Of a stretch of 64,000 nt of DNA, positions 9,966-21,851 are shown piece by piece. How positions within the stretch are numbered: position 1 is the stretch's first letter; each line of letters opens with the position of its first letter. A model generated the notes under the pieces. The model was given only the letters and a program-made list of their open reading frames with translations. It had not been told where the DNA came from and ran no database searches. A program made the translations under genes and the position numbers. The DNA is from Branchinecta lynchi (taxonomy: Eukaryota; Arthropoda; Branchiopoda; Anostraca; Branchinectidae), in NCBI GenBank assembly GCA_023053575.1, contig JAKZAP010000003.1, positions 4,378,561 through 4,442,560 of the forward strand, given 5' to 3'.

Positions 9966-10920
9966 TTTACAACTATCCCGCCGTAAACGGTAGAAATTTC
10001 TAAAAATGTATTTTTGGTGGTTCCATAATCGTATTGGAAAAAATGAAACAAGTGGAACCAGAAACAAGAAGATAGAAGGAACCAGAAACTACAAGTTAGA
10101 AAATACCAAGTGGATTGTCACACTGCATATAAGTTGGTATTCTAAAAATGAAAATAATTATATGATTAGTAATTTGATGTAACTTTCAGTTAAAGCACAG
10201 GTTAATAATACAAATTTTGAAGGTTTGCTTAGGAAAATAACATCCGATAACCTATCCGACCCGAAGGTTTGGTATTTTCAGCTGAAATGTAATCATAACA
10301 AGGTAAGACCTCGGCTGGTCCTGATAAAGGGAGGGAAACTAGCACTTATAGCATGTTAAAGTTGCAAAACAAACCTCTACGCGTTCATTTATGGGGGTCT
10401 TGTCAGTAAATCCATGTAAACATACCCAATAAGTTCCAGAAAATTCGCGTCTCTTCTGTTGGAAAGAAAAATACATATAAAAGTTAACTGACTCAATCAA
10501 ACTTATCAGCTCCCTCTGCTGGTGGTTTGGAAGCTCCCGCTGTCCCTGAATCTTCCAATGGCGTTCTTGCAGCTGGAAGAAAATATTGGAATCAAAGAAA
10601 TGAATAATGTATGACTGGCGCTGGTTTCTGTTGACTCCGTTGGTGATATCCACAGAAGCAAGTAGGGAAGGAAGAAACAAGTACGCGAGCGCTCAGACGT
10701 GGAGTGAGAAAGTATGAATTGACTGTAGTTTGATTTACTCAGCTCATATCGCTAATTCGAATAGCCGCTAACAGCTTACCTACTGAGTTCCAGATAAACA
10801 ATTTTGTCCGCCTATGTGCCTTCGGTTTCACTCGCTACAAGCAGGCTACTGTGGGTTTAAATACTCCTTCACCCCAAGATGACTGGGAAACAAATGTTAA
10901 ACAATGGCTCAAAACTCAAA
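9966..10920. other. No gene recognised
   Basis: Mostly unique, AT-rich sequence. A minus-strand open frame of 113 codons (10680-10339) has splice-like signals inside it but matches nothing I know, so I do not call it a gene. Confidence 0.4.
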
Positions 10921-10924
10921 GCGA

Positions 10925-13163
10925 ACAAGACCAACGGTTTCAATGGGATCCCAAAAATGTAATATTTGATCCAGACAGACGGGTCCTGTAGATATCTGGT
11001 CTTCGGCAGACTACTTGAACATTTTTAATATTAAGATTTAGAAATAGAAGAAGGTCAATGGCTTATCATTGGAGAAAACCAAGTTCGAATATGGATTAAG
11101 CATGTGTGTATTTACCCCTAGGCTATAACTAATATCTACTTCGACGAAACTGGTCAAATCTTCTGCCTTACTTCTGCCAAATCTCCGGTTTCGCCTGGAT
11201 TCCGGACGAACTACTTGTCTTGGAAAAACTAAAGCTCGAAACGAATTCAGCGTATCTCCTTACTTGCAAACATATGTAGCAGGTAAGGGTAGCAGCTAAG
11301 ATTTGCGCTGTCTTGAGGAACAGACGACGGATCGAGGAAATGACTGCTTCCAAGTCAATTTGATCGGGTCCCAGTACACCTGCCGAATTTCATCGTCCAA
11401 GTGCATCTGTAAGTACTGTAACTCACGACCACCGGAATACCGGGACCCCCCCCCCCCCCCACACACAGTGCGCCGAACCGGTCGTTCCTGTTAAAAATGT
11501 ATTTACAACTGTCCTTGTTCTCCTCACCAAGCTTCATCCCGAACCCCCACTCTAAGCCTGTATTGAGATTTCCGGTCCCCCTTCCAATCCCCCGCCCCAG
11601 AGTTTTCGGATCCGGTCCGGAAACGAAACGGGACATCCATCCGAAACAGGACATTATGCTTGCCTGGCCTTCCTGATCCCGGATTTCACCTCCCTCCTCC
11701 CTCTCCCCCTCCCCAATGGTCGGGTCGGGTTCAATCGTGTCAAGTCAATCTGATCGGGTTCCTGGCACGCCTGCCAAGTTTCATCGTTTAGCACGCCTGG
11801 AAGGACATTAACGATACCCCGAAATCCGGGACTACCTCACCCCCCACATACACAGTGCCCGGATCCGATCCATTTATGTCAACGATGTATCTAGGATCTG
11901 TGCTTGTTCTTCCCACCTAGCTTCATCCCATTCCCTCCACTCTAAGCGTTTCATGATATTTCCGGTACCCCCCCCCCCCACAGTTGACGGATCTGGTCAG
12001 GATGGCAAGTGCCATAAAAACGAATTCAGCGCATCTCCGTACCCCTATGCCGAACATCTAATCAACTTCAGATGAAACTTTAGCTTTTAACAAATTTCCC
12101 GTTTTCAGCCGGATTACAGACAAATGGGTCTTGTAGATATCCGGTCTTCGCCAGACTCCTTGAACATTTTTACTAGTAAGGTTTAAAAACAGAAGAAGGC
12201 CAATGGCTAATGATCTCAGAAAACCAAGCTCAGATATGGATTCAGCATGTGTGTATTTACCCCTAGACTATACGTCATGTCTACTTTAACGAAATTGATC
12301 AAATCTTCCTGCCTGACTTCTGCCAAATCTCCGGTTTCGACTGGATTCCGGGCGAACTACTTGTCTTGCTAATACTAAAGCTCAAAAACGAATTCAGAGT
12401 ATCTTCTTACGGCTATATCGAACATCTAATCAACTTCAGATAAAACTTTAACTTTTAACAAATTTTCCGGTTTCAGTCAGATTCAGGGCGAAGTCTATGT
12501 CCGAGTAGAAAATGATTGTCAAAAGCGGGTTCAGTTGTCTTCTTACCCCGATACCGGACACCTAATCAACTTCAGATAAAACTTTTACTTTTGACAAATT
12601 TTCAGGTTTCGGCCGGATTCCAAGCGAACTATTTGTACGACGAAAAAATGATTTTCATTTACATGTTTAGCATGTCTTCTTACGCCTGAATCGAACATTT
12701 AATCAACTTTGAATACAACTTTGACTGACAAACCTTCTGGTTTGGCCGGATTCCGGGCGAACTACTTGTCCGGCGAGAAAATGGTTTTGACATTCATGTT
12801 AATATGCTCACCTATGGACGTGTACCCAAATAACCACAAAAGCTGCCTACAGCCAAGGGACCATGATGAGTTGCTCATATGGTGCATTTTGCACTCTGCG
12901 CAAAATTCGAGCATATTTTCCATATCCCACCGTCTTAACCGAAATTTGTCCGCCCATTAATTTGAACCCCAACCCCAAAACGTTGAGCTACAGAGCCCAT
13001 CTACAAACTCGACCTCTCCCTTGACCTAAAGAGTCCTCACACCAAGTTTCATCAAAACATCTCATTCCCTTCGAGAGTTATCATGCGGACAGACGGACGG
13101 ACAACTTCTGCAAAGTCATAGGTATCCCTCCACTTAGGTTTTAGGACTTTTAGGATCCCAAAA
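10925..13163 (+). mobile_element. Mobile element with internal ~137-bp repeats (family H), copy 1, interrupted
   Basis: Starts ACAAGACCAACGGTTTC then ATGGGATCCCAAAA, and ends GGTATCCCTCCACTTAGG … GGATCCCAAAA near 13163. The right part carries repeated units of the form 'aatcaacttcagataaaacttttacttttaacaa' followed by 'tttccggttt.ggccggattccgggcgaactacttgtccg'. These run from about 12050 to 12800 and are followed by a 'tcattcccttcgagagttatc' block and a GACGGACGGAC tract. Part of an R420 array (11335-12000) is inserted in the left half. There is no coding capacity. Three more copies in the window fix the ends. Confidence 0.75.
11335..12000 (+). repeat. R420 repeat, forward, inserted within family H copy 1
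   Basis: Two unit starts ('tcaatttgatcgggtcccag…' near 11355 and 'tcaatctgatcgggttcctgg…' near 11746) about 390-400 bp apart, with the same conserved blocks and C-runs (about 11449-11460 and near 11969) as the copies at 1227 and 63480. Family H sequence resumes about 12000. Confidence 0.7.
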
Positions 13164-14030
13164 CGAGAGAAGGCTTCCAAGATTTAAGCAAGCATTAACT
13201 GTTTATAATTTCGTTTCTAAAAATCAAAATATGCAATTGCTGATTATTCACAGATGACTTGTATTGCTCATAGAGGGAATTTAGGAATCCCTACTAGTCG
13301 CTCAAAATGGGTGACAAGCGCTGAGCAAGGGGGTTAGAGACTGGAGGAAGGGAATGTACTCATAGTTTTGTCACAATAGGTTGTTACTTTGGTCGAAGGA
13401 AAGTTACAGATGTCAGGAAATATAGAATATTTAACGTGAAACAGTATATTTTGGGACCAAAGTTTCACTTCGTGAGTTATGTCTTGATCGAAGACAGTTA
13501 GTTCAGAGTCATAAAGTTTCGAACCCTCTCGTTTCACAACTTCCACGCAAAAACACACGTTTGGCTAATAAAGAAGCGCAAACCTTCGCATTACTAGAAT
13601 TTTAATCTCCCTTATCCTCCCCTAAAAATACGGCTCCGGTGCCCATCTGAATCGTGTCTTGCAATATGACCCTAAGAATCATCACACCAAGCTTGAATAA
13701 AGTACCACAATAGAGTGTTGGCATATCCTAATAAGTTTGATATTATGTAAGTAAATAAATAAATAAGCAACAGAAATAAATGGTCTAAAGGTCAAAGCGT
13801 TTGTTCAGGCTTTTTTTTTGCTTGAAAAAAATAAACGAACTAGCTGGAACCCAACTACGCACGCCAAAAACTCTGGTTAATCAAAGAGGTTCACAGCTAC
13901 TGATGATCCTGCAATTCCAAATATCTGCTACACGAAGGCACAGCTTAGCGCTACCTACACCCCCCCCCCCCACACACACCTTCAAAATTATATTTACTTC
14001 TGCCAATGGGGATTCTTCTCTGACCCAAAA
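13164..14030. other. No gene recognised
   Basis: Contains a short AAATAAATAAATAA run near 13753 and a C-run (13961-13971) followed by CACACACAC. No exon or RNA gene can be supported. Confidence 0.4.
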
Positions 14031-14511
14031 GAGCGTGTTCCATCCTACTTACCGTAGTTACTACGCACGACGTCACAAATTTTGGCTTCTTGACGTCAAG
14101 CTTCAAGGGTGGAACGCATTTTTTTATTTTCGGTAAAATACCACTCCACGGGGTTATCCAGCCAATCACGATACAGAAATCCGTAGTCACCACGTTTACT
14201 ACGCAACCAAGCGTGGTAAGCAAATAAGTTACTATTTCGAGAAGGTTGGAACGCTCGGCGTCAAGGCCGTATCCAGGGTGGGTTAGGGGGTTGACCCCCC
14301 CCCCCCCCCGAAACATACGAAAATCATCATTTTACAGGCTTTTCCCTCTTATTTATGTCTTTTTTGTACTTTTTGGTCCGACCCGCAGGCGAACCCCCCC
14401 CCCCCGAAATAAATTCCTGGATACGGGCCTGCTCGGCGTAGTAAATTTTCGTCAGGCTGGAACGGAAATAGTAGCTGATAGTAATTACTGTTAGAGGGGT
14501 GGAACACGCTT
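14031..14511 (+). mobile_element. MITE family A, copy 2, carrying a nested insertion
   Basis: Begins GAGCGTGTTCC at 14031 and ends GGAACACGCTT at 14511. The interior aligns to the copy at 901-1205 ('ccgtagttactacgcacgacgtcac…', 'gttactatttcgagaaggttgga', 'gttagaggggtggaac'). A 169-bp nested element interrupts it at 14262-14430. It is followed at once by a short tandem duplication of 'cgcttaaagtaccctca' (14508-14543). Confidence 0.75.
14262..14430. mobile_element. Nested MITE with 8-9-bp target-site duplication
   Basis: Flanked on both sides by GCTCGGCGT (14253-14261 and 14431-14439). The ends are inverted: AAGGCCGTATCCAGG at the left against CCTGGATACGGGCCT at the right. The interior has two C-runs (from 14297 and around 14396-14405) and no coding sequence. 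An 8-bp duplication with terminal 'GTATCCAGG'-type repeats fits the hAT superfamily; the ninth matching base may be chance. Confidence 0.8.
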
Positions 14512-14544
14512 AAAGTACCCTCACGCTTAAAGTACCCTCACGCT

Positions 14545-15099
14545 AAGTCAGCAGAGATAGCCTAAAATCCTTTGAGAGAGAGATTCGTCTCTCTATGGTC
14601 AAAGGCATCCTGCACATAGGGTCCTAACTAGTGTGTTAAATATGCTACTTACCCAGAAAGGCATGACCATTGTACAGTATACATCTTTCTTGCGTAGGTC
14701 AAGAGGCAGCAAGGGGTTTTCTTGGGATAGTCTGCGTTTGTTCTTTTCTAGCCTCTTTCTATCCAGAACTAGGTCTGCACATGTATTGCACTGTTACTTG
14801 AGTGAAAGTCTATTCCCAGATAACTATTCTTTACTCCATTCAGTCACAGTGTCTCTGGATCTGGTGCTACAGGACCAACTGGCTGTTTCAGCATGTTGAA
14901 ACTGAACTAGATAGCCTGTGTGCTGCATGCACTAAACTAAGTTATTCATTATTTTGTCTTGCCTCAGACAAGAATCCCACTTTCGACGTCAATTTAGAAG
15001 GCTTCATCTGAAAAAATATACAGAAATCAGTGGATGTGATGGTCCTTGAAGATTCTCATAAACAAATAAATATTCCTTCAGCCCAAGCTGACTGCGAAT
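14545..15099. other. No gene recognised
   Basis: Unique-looking sequence. An 88-codon open frame (14633-14899) has no recognisable similarity. Confidence 0.4.
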
Positions 15100-15237
15100 C
15101 ATATTTGATGGTGCAAAACGGATACATAAGCTGAATTTTATTGGAGCTATATTTCGGCCCTTCTTGGCTCTCCTTGTCAAGAAGGGCCGACTCAAATAAA
15201 ATTCAGCTGACGTATCCGTTTTGCACCATCAAATATG
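15100..15237. repeat. Foldback inverted repeat, ~60-bp arms
   Basis: The left arm begins CATATTTGATGGTGCAAAAC and the right arm ends with its reverse complement. The arms continue through GGATAC, AGCTGAATTTTATT and CGGCCCTTCTTG with a few mismatches, and are separated by a short loop of about 12 bases around 'gctctcct'. A single-stranded copy would form a long hairpin. It could be a foldback MITE or the end of a hairpin-terminated retroelement; with a single copy I cannot choose. Confidence 0.85.
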
Positions 15238-15239
15238 TC

Positions 15240-17075
15240 TCATGAACATATGTGGTCTGTTTTATTAGTCTGTAAAAAAAAACAGTGAGAGGCTTGAAGA
15301 AGCCAGGGAGAGAGGACTGAACAGCCTGGACCCTCCAACCCGAAACTATGAAGTCAAATACTGCTGATTTGGATATACAGGCCCTTATTGCCATACGGTC
15401 AGAAGTTTGTTAACAGAGAACACATGGTTGCAAAACATTGTGTCAACAGTTATGCCAGATATTTCTGTTACGACCCTTTAAATTCTTAAGTTTAGAGACA
15501 AATTTCTTTATGGCCCTTTTGAATGTTATATGTCACAAAAATGGTCAAAATTAAAAGGGTCACAATAGATACACTACATTATGACGAAATTGAACAGAAG
15601 GATGCATATACGTTATCTGTTATCCAAGCTTCTGACAGTTTGGCAAATAGGCTATACTATAAATGGATTATAATATTCTCAACTGAATTTTTTCAAAATT
15701 AATTCATCAGGTTCCTCTATTGCAAGACAACTTCCTATTTCTCTGAATTTCTTGAACACCAAGTTCTAAATCACAACAGCATGATAGTCGATTTGGCTTG
15801 GCAAAAGAACACATTTGCGCTTCTCAGCATTTGGGTCTTTTCTGAAAGCTTGGTATACCCAAACCACAAATTTCTATGTTTATTTATATGGCTATACACT
15901 AGGACAAGCTAAATTAGCCTGATTAAGGTGTGCTAGTTCAATACAAGTACTTGCTTTGTTGACATTCTAAAAAGTAAACCATTGCGTAAAACAAAGGTTT
16001 GAACGGAAGCCAACAATCTGACTGTTCCATTGGAATTCAATCTGCATCTGGAAACCAGTTATTTTACAAACCTACCTCAAGCATCATTTTAGATCGCATA
16101 TAAAGAGCTAGGCTACTAAAAACTTTTAAGGTACCAAAACAACAGTAAACCAACTGCCCTTTCAAAACCCTCAAAAGTTGACTCAGTATTTGTGTGTGCA
16201 GTACTGCAGTCCCAACTGCTAGAGAAACAGAACCTAATGGCCTATGATATAATTAGGACTTATGAGACATTTCTTTCTGACATTATTTGTTTAACTGACA
16301 TCGGCTATCCCTCCTGTAAATCTCAAAAAGTAATTTGAGCTCAGGGAAATTCAAAATACGGTACTTTCAATTATTAATGCTGAACAGGAATTTCACTTAC
16401 AATCTCAAGCCACAGATTAGCTAACTTATAGACTACGATACTTCTATTTGTTTTTTACCTCGTATCTTTCTGAAGGGAAAAAATTTCTAAAACGCTGAAA
16501 CTAGGTTTTGGGTCGGATACCCTTCCTGAAAGAGGTATTTATTTCTGATTTTGTCTAATCCTATCGGGAAATCAGAGCAGAATCAAAGAATGTTAATCAG
16601 GAACACAAAAATCACTGAAAACTCGATCCTAACAAATGTCCGTAGTCTACACAATAGGCTACAGGCAACCTGGTGCAAACAATAACTGAAAAGACCAAAC
16701 TGAAACTACTCATTTAGTACTGTACTAACTGTTCTGTAGTGTCTGTTCACTTCCTGAGTTTCAGCTTTTCCAGCCAGGTACAGGCAGGGTACAGGCTTGC
16801 ACAGAACTGTAACATCTTAGCTATATAGCACCTACTGTCTGCCTACTGTGCTCTGAAGACTTTTTCAAACTGAATAAAAACAACATTCTGTAAAAACGAG
16901 GTTGGATACCCCTCCTGTGGCCTAAACTAAAGTAGCCTAAGTAATGTAAGACAAGCAGAAAGAACCTGATTTCACAATGCGTCTGAAACACTCTCTTAAA
17001 GTGTGGAAAAATTATTTGTGTGCAAAGAAGCATTAGCTTACCTGTGCTGTGCACTGTTGTGGTGCACTGTTGGGT
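15240..17075. other. No gene recognised
   Basis: About 1.8 kb of AT-rich, apparently single-copy sequence with stops in all frames. No exon, RNA gene or repeat could be supported. Confidence 0.4.
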
Positions 17076-17305
17076 GACATCAGGGTGACATCGATATACC
17101 GGAAATATCGCAAACTAGATATCGATATTGAAAAGAATATCTGGAAATCTTCACTTGTTTTTCTAAATACTGTGTTCTAATTATTTGATATATCAAGCTA
17201 TTGTAGATCGCGAGTTTTTTTTTCCAGTATTGCATTGTTTCCGAAAAATACGCCGAACATCGAAATAGAAAAGATCGATATATCGCGAAATCAAAATATC
17301 GCCCA
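17076..17305. repeat. ATCGAT-rich element with loosely inverted halves
   Basis: Contains ATCGATATACCGGAAATATCG at the left, TATCGATATTG in the middle and GATCGATATATCGCG near the right end, followed by AAATATCGCCC. The halves resemble one another in inverted orientation, which suggests a decayed MITE. The TATCGATA strings match the DREF binding consensus known from flies, but no promoter context is seen. Confidence 0.4.
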
Positions 17306-17331
17306 ATAGTTGAGCTACGTGATGTAATGCG

Positions 17332-18652
17332 ACAAGACCAAAGGTTTCGATGGGATCCCAAAAATTTAATATTTGATCCAGACAATTAGATGTTATTACT
17401 TTAAAAATCTAGAAACAGATCAAGACATAGTGGAACCAGGAAACCAAATGAGGTCTGGCAGTACGTCCGATAAAATCAGTAAGGCCAGTTAAGGGAACCG
17501 ATAAACTGAGTTTAAATTCAGCTTGGATATCCGCCGTTCGGGAGCTACAGAACTCATCTACGAACTCGACCTGTCCTTCCTCACAGCAAGTTTCATCCAA
17601 ATACCTTGTTCCCTTAGAGAGTTATCGTGCTCACAGACAGACGGACACTTTTCCGGCGAAAAACTAAAGCTAGAACGAATTCAGTGGATCTCCTTATCCT
17701 TATATCCAACATCTAATCCACTTCAAATGAAGATTTAATTAATAACAAATTTTCCGGTTTTAGCCAGTTTCCGGAAGAACTATATGTCCGGCTAAAAAAA
17801 AATAGGATTCAGCATCTCTTCTTACCCCTAAATCGGACATATAATCAACTACAAATACAACTTCTGCTTTTAGCAAATTTTCCGGTTTGGGAATTCTGGG
17901 CGAACTACTTGTCCGCGTAGGAAACGAGTTTCATATAATTGCTCAGTATGCCTTCTTACCCGTAAATCGAACATCTAATCAACTTTAAATAAAACTTTTA
18001 CTTTTAACAGAAGTTCCGATTCCAGCCGAACTATTTGTCCAGCGCCATAAATTAGGCAATTTCCGCTTCTAAAGATGCTGATTTTTAATTTTCTAAGAAG
18101 TGCCAACCGGTGCCGGCTGGTGTCACACGGTGCCGGCATCGGCTGGGCACCAGGCACGTGTTGTACACTAAAATCGGGAGTGGGCCACCCCTGAAAAAAA
18201 ACCATAGAATTGTCCGGTCCAGCATGTTCTTTAACTATATCTACAGCACAAAATTAATTTTATTTATATATATATATATAATTTATATATATAAATAATA
18301 CAAATTATAGATATTATTATTGTATTTTTCATAGCCATTTTGACAACATAAACGATTTCGAAAAAATGTATTCACTTGTACAAATTTAAGGTTTCCGGCG
18401 GCCAAACCACTTGTCCGAAAACATATCAGATATGGATTCATATGGGATTTTATCACGTAGCCCATCTACAAACTTGACCTGTACTTTGACCCAATGAATA
18501 GATCAAGCTTGAACAAAACAATATGTCAACCCATTCGAGTGTTATCGTATTAACATACAGACGGACGGACGGACGAACATACACCTTTACACCTTATATA
18601 CCTTTACGAAGCCGTAAGTATCCCGTCACCAACGTTCTAGGATTCCCAAAAC
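17332..18652 (+). mobile_element. Family H mobile element, copy 2
   Basis: Starts ACAAGACCAAAGGTTTCGAT then GGGATCCCAAAA, and ends near AACGTTCTAGGATTCCCAAAA. The interior shows at least three diverged units of the 'aatcaact.caaat.aaactt..tttt.acaaattttccggtt' type, a (TA)n tract (18255-18300) and a GACGGACGGACGGAC tract (about 18560). It is more diverged than the copy at 22202-23650. It lacks coding capacity. Confidence 0.7.
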
Positions 18653-18655
18653 TGA

Positions 18656-19380
18656 ATAATTTTCCTTCCAAGACCAATTCTTGAATTTGGTGTCTAGTCT
18701 TTAGGAGATTCAAATCGGAGAGTTGGTAGTATACTCGCGATATATTATGACTGTAAACAACTCGCTTCTGGATCAAATCTGGATTCTCAGTGTGCCCAGG
18801 AACCAACTGTGCTGTGCATAGACCTGGGTCTGTGCTAGCCGAAGCTAACACACTGTAACCTTACGAAACTTTCACGAGTATTCAGCCCCTCGCACGAAAC
18901 GAGACGCCTGTGTGCGACAGCGCGATGAGTCATTGGAAACTGAGGTAGTAACTCGTAGCGTCGTAGCAGTCGAGTTTGATTGTACTGTGCTCTGGCCTCT
19001 GAGCAAGTTTTCGATGCGGTGACTGAAAAATTATTATATTACATCGACATTACATCACAAGGAATTGCACAATTTGCACATCGTTCAATTGTAATTAATA
19101 GGCTAGTGTATCCGCTAGTGTATCAGTACCCGACACTAACTATAGCTCCGAATTTGTAATCGAGGAATCGCATAATTAATTTCCGACGAAAAACAATTAA
19201 ATAGAGTTGTAAAATTGGTCCTTTCAAAAATGACGATATAATCGCGACGGTTGTAAACAAAATTTGTATATTCAAACAATTTTTCAAAGTCAGCCTGGGG
19301 TCGAATAATATTTAAAATTGTTTTATTTATCTTTTAAGGTCGGGCGAATAATGAAGTGGTTTAGGAAAAAACAAACAAAA
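18656..19380. other. No gene recognised
   Basis: Mixed-composition sequence, GC-richer around 18830-19020, then AT-rich. No splice-bounded frame or promoter could be supported. Confidence 0.35.
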
Positions 19381-19384
19381 AAAA

Positions 19385-19660
19385 ACCAGTTAGAACTATC
19401 TAACTATAAAAAGAAGATTGTAAAAAAAACAACTGGAATCAACTGTATGAAGCTGTAAACAGTTGTTTACAGTTAAAAACAGTTGGAATCAGTTGTTTAT
19501 ATCCAACTGTAAAAAAAAACAATTGTAAAACACAACTGAAATCAACTGTATTAGGCTGTTAACAGCTGTTTACAATCGATTTCAACTGTAAACAGTCGTT
19601 ACCAGTTGTAAAGAGTCGTTAACAACTGTAAACAGCTTATACCTCTATAGAGGTATTTAT
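19385..19660 (+). repeat. CAACTG/CAGTTG tandem array, segment 1
   Basis: Repeats of 'acaactggaatcaactgta', 'gctgtaaacagttgtttacagttaaaaacagttgg' and A-runs. It belongs to the same array family as 21220-21480, 21850-22201 and 23651-24786. A family H element (19669-20932) follows directly. Confidence 0.85.
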
Positions 19661-19668
19661 GCCGTAGC

Positions 19669-20932
19669 TTTTTGGGATCCCAAAACGTAAATGGCGGGAT
19701 ACCTATGACATCGCAAAAGTTGTCCGTCTGTCCGTCCGTCCGTCTGTGCGCACTATAACTCTCGAAGGGAATCAGAAATATTGATCAAACTTGGTGTGAG
19801 GATTCTTTGGGTCAAGAGTAAGGTCAAGTTCGTAGATGGGCTCTGTAGCCCTACATTTAGGGGTGGGGGAGGGGGTTTAAATTAAGGGGCAAATGAAATA
19901 TTTTTAAACAGATACTGTGATAGTCGATTATGGGGTAAGAAGTCATGCTGAACACGATGGTGAAAACTATTTTGTCATCGGACAAGTAGTTCGCCCGGAA
20001 TCCGGCCAAAATCGGAAGGTTTGTTAAAAGTAAAAGTTTTATTTGAAGTTGATTAGATGTTCGATATAGGCGCAAGGAGACATGCTGAACACGACGGTGA
20101 AAACCATTCTTGTGCCGGATAATTAGTTAGCCCGGAATCCAGCCAAAACCGGAAAGTCTGTTCAAAGTAAAACTTTTATTTGAAGTTGATTAGATGTTCG
20201 GATTAGGGGTAAGAGGACATGCTGAACACGATGATTAAAACCAATTTTTCTCCGGACACGTAGTTCGCCCGGAATCTGGCCCAACCGGAAAGTTTGTTAA
20301 AAGTAAAAGTTTTATTTGGAGTTGATTACATGTTTGATTTAGGGGTAAGAAGACATGCTGTACACTTCTGTGAAAACAATTTTCTACCCGGTCAGGTGCT
20401 TTGCCCGGAATCCAGCCAAAACCGGAAAAGTTAAAGTTTTATTTGTAGTTGACTAGATATTCAATTTAGGGGTAAGAAGAGATGCTGAATCCGTGTATGA
20501 AAATCATTTTTTGGATCCGGACATATAGTTCGATCGGAATGTTCCGCGGCTGGAGCCGCGGAACATTTGTTATAAGTTAAATTTTATTTGAAGTTGATTA
20601 GATGTTCAATATTGGGGAAAGACGATACGCTGAGTTCGTTTTTGAGCTTTCTTTTTTCACCGGACATGTAGTTCCGGAATGCGGCTGAAACCGGGAAATT
20701 GGCAGAAGTGGCAGGAAGTTTTCGTCAAAACAGATATGACTTATAGGGGTACACAAACACACATGCTGAATCCATATCTGAACTTGGTTTTCTCAGATGA
20801 TTAGCTATTTGGCCTTAATCTGTTTTTGAATTTTAATAGTAAAAATGTTCAAGGATTCTGGCCAAGACAAGACCCAATTGTCTGGATCAAATATTGACTT
20901 TTTGAGATCCCATCGAAACCTTTGGTCTTGTT
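19669..20932 (-). mobile_element. Family H mobile element, copy 3, reverse orientation
   Basis: Begins TTTTTGGGATCCCAAAACGT and ends GGGATCCCATCGAAACC / TTTGGTCTTG, the reverse complement of the other copies. At least five internal units carry 'agttgattagatgttcg.ttaggggtaagaagacatgctgaac' and 'gcccggaatc.ggccaaaaccggaaa'. The GGAC/GTCC microsatellite is at 19722-19750. Flanks 'ggtatttatgccgtagct' and 'cccttctactctac' are joined without the element at 21547-21582, giving an empty-site relative. Confidence 0.85.
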
Positions 20933-21225
20933 ACCCTTCTACTCTACTTCCGTTTTCACTGTTCCTAATCGCAGAGAAAGAAAATGCAAGAGGCGCACTC
21001 CGTGCGCTGAACGCTCTTTAGCGCGTCAAGAGAACCAATCAGCTTTGCCTTCTACTTTTCTTCAAGGCGGCGTCACAGCGACATAGCTAATTATAGAGGT
21101 AAAAGAAAGGTGATGTGGCGCGAAGCTACTTACCACCGCTCGTTCGCAGCGAAAAGGTACACAGACATCTTAATAATAAATATAATCTTTTTTTAGATAC
21201 AGAGAAAAAAAAAAAAAAAACATTG
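20933..21225 (+). repeat. Duplicated ~290-bp segment, copy 1
   Basis: Aligns with 21567-21850 at an offset of about 641 bp; shared landmarks are GCAAGAGGCGCAC, CGCTCTTTAGCGCGTC, GGCGTCACAGCGACAT and GCTCGTTCGCAGCGAAAA. Each copy is followed by a CAACTG array, so the real unit is segment plus array. No coding sequence is seen. Confidence 0.8.
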
Positions 21226-21480
21226 TAAAAAACAACTGTATTAAGCTCTGAACGAGTGTTTACAGTTAAAAACAGTCGGAACCAGTTGTTTACATCCAAC
21301 TGTAAAAAGACAATTAACGAACAAAAATTGAATCAACTGTATTGGGTTGTGAACAGTTGTTTACAGTTAAAAACTGCTGTAACCAGCTGTTTACATCCAA
21401 TCGAGAATGAAAAAAAAAACAATTATAAAGAAAAAAAAATCAAATGTATTCGGCTGTTGGCAACCGGTTCTAGCAAGAAC
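21220..21480 (+). repeat. CAACTG/CAGTTG tandem array, segment 2
   Basis: Repeats of 'gtttacagttaaaaacagt.ggaaccagttgtttacatcc' and 'aactgtaaaaagacaatt', diverged at the right end. It is followed by 'gaggtatttataccgtagct', the same sequence that borders the family H element at 19669. Confidence 0.8.
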
Positions 21481-21566
21481 AAATAATCAGACAGAACCTC
21501 TGTCTTGGTACTATGCAGCGACTATGAATACCCCGACAAAAAGGACCTAGAGGTATTTATACCGTA

Positions 21567-21850
21567 GCTCTTCACCGTTCTACTCTACTACCGTCTTCGC
21601 TGTAGCTGATCACAGAGAAAGAAAATGCAAGAGGCGCACTGAACGCTCTTTAGCGCGTCTAGAGAACCGATCAGCTTTACCTTCTATTTTTCTTCAAGGT
21701 GGCGTCACAGCGACATGGCTAATCATATAGGTAACGAAACCTGATGTGTCGCGACGCTACTAACCTCTGCTCGTTCGCAGCGAAAAAGCACAGAGACATA
21801 TTAAAAAATAATAATAAAAATATTATTTTTTATTTACAGAGAAATATAAC
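21567..21850 (+). repeat. Duplicated ~290-bp segment, copy 2
   Basis: Second copy of the 20933-21225 segment; the two differ by scattered substitutions and small indels. The left flank (21547-21566) corresponds to the uninterrupted form of the site occupied at 19669-20932. Confidence 0.8.
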
Positions 21851-21851
21851 A

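Noticed and set aside
10339..10680. Minus-strand 113-codon frame containing an acceptor-like TTCTTCCAG and a donor-like GTATGT
   Set aside because: The candidate exons would be very short, no similarity is recognisable and no partner exon was found. Cannot be supported without transcript data.
15100..15237. Hammerhead ribozyme or Penelope-type terminal hairpin
   Set aside because: I looked for the CTGATGA…GAAA core and found only CTGACG; the conserved core is not present.
17076..17305. DREF-type (TATCGATA) promoter
   Set aside because: The motifs lie in a loosely palindromic repeat with no gene start on either side; repeat origin explains them better.
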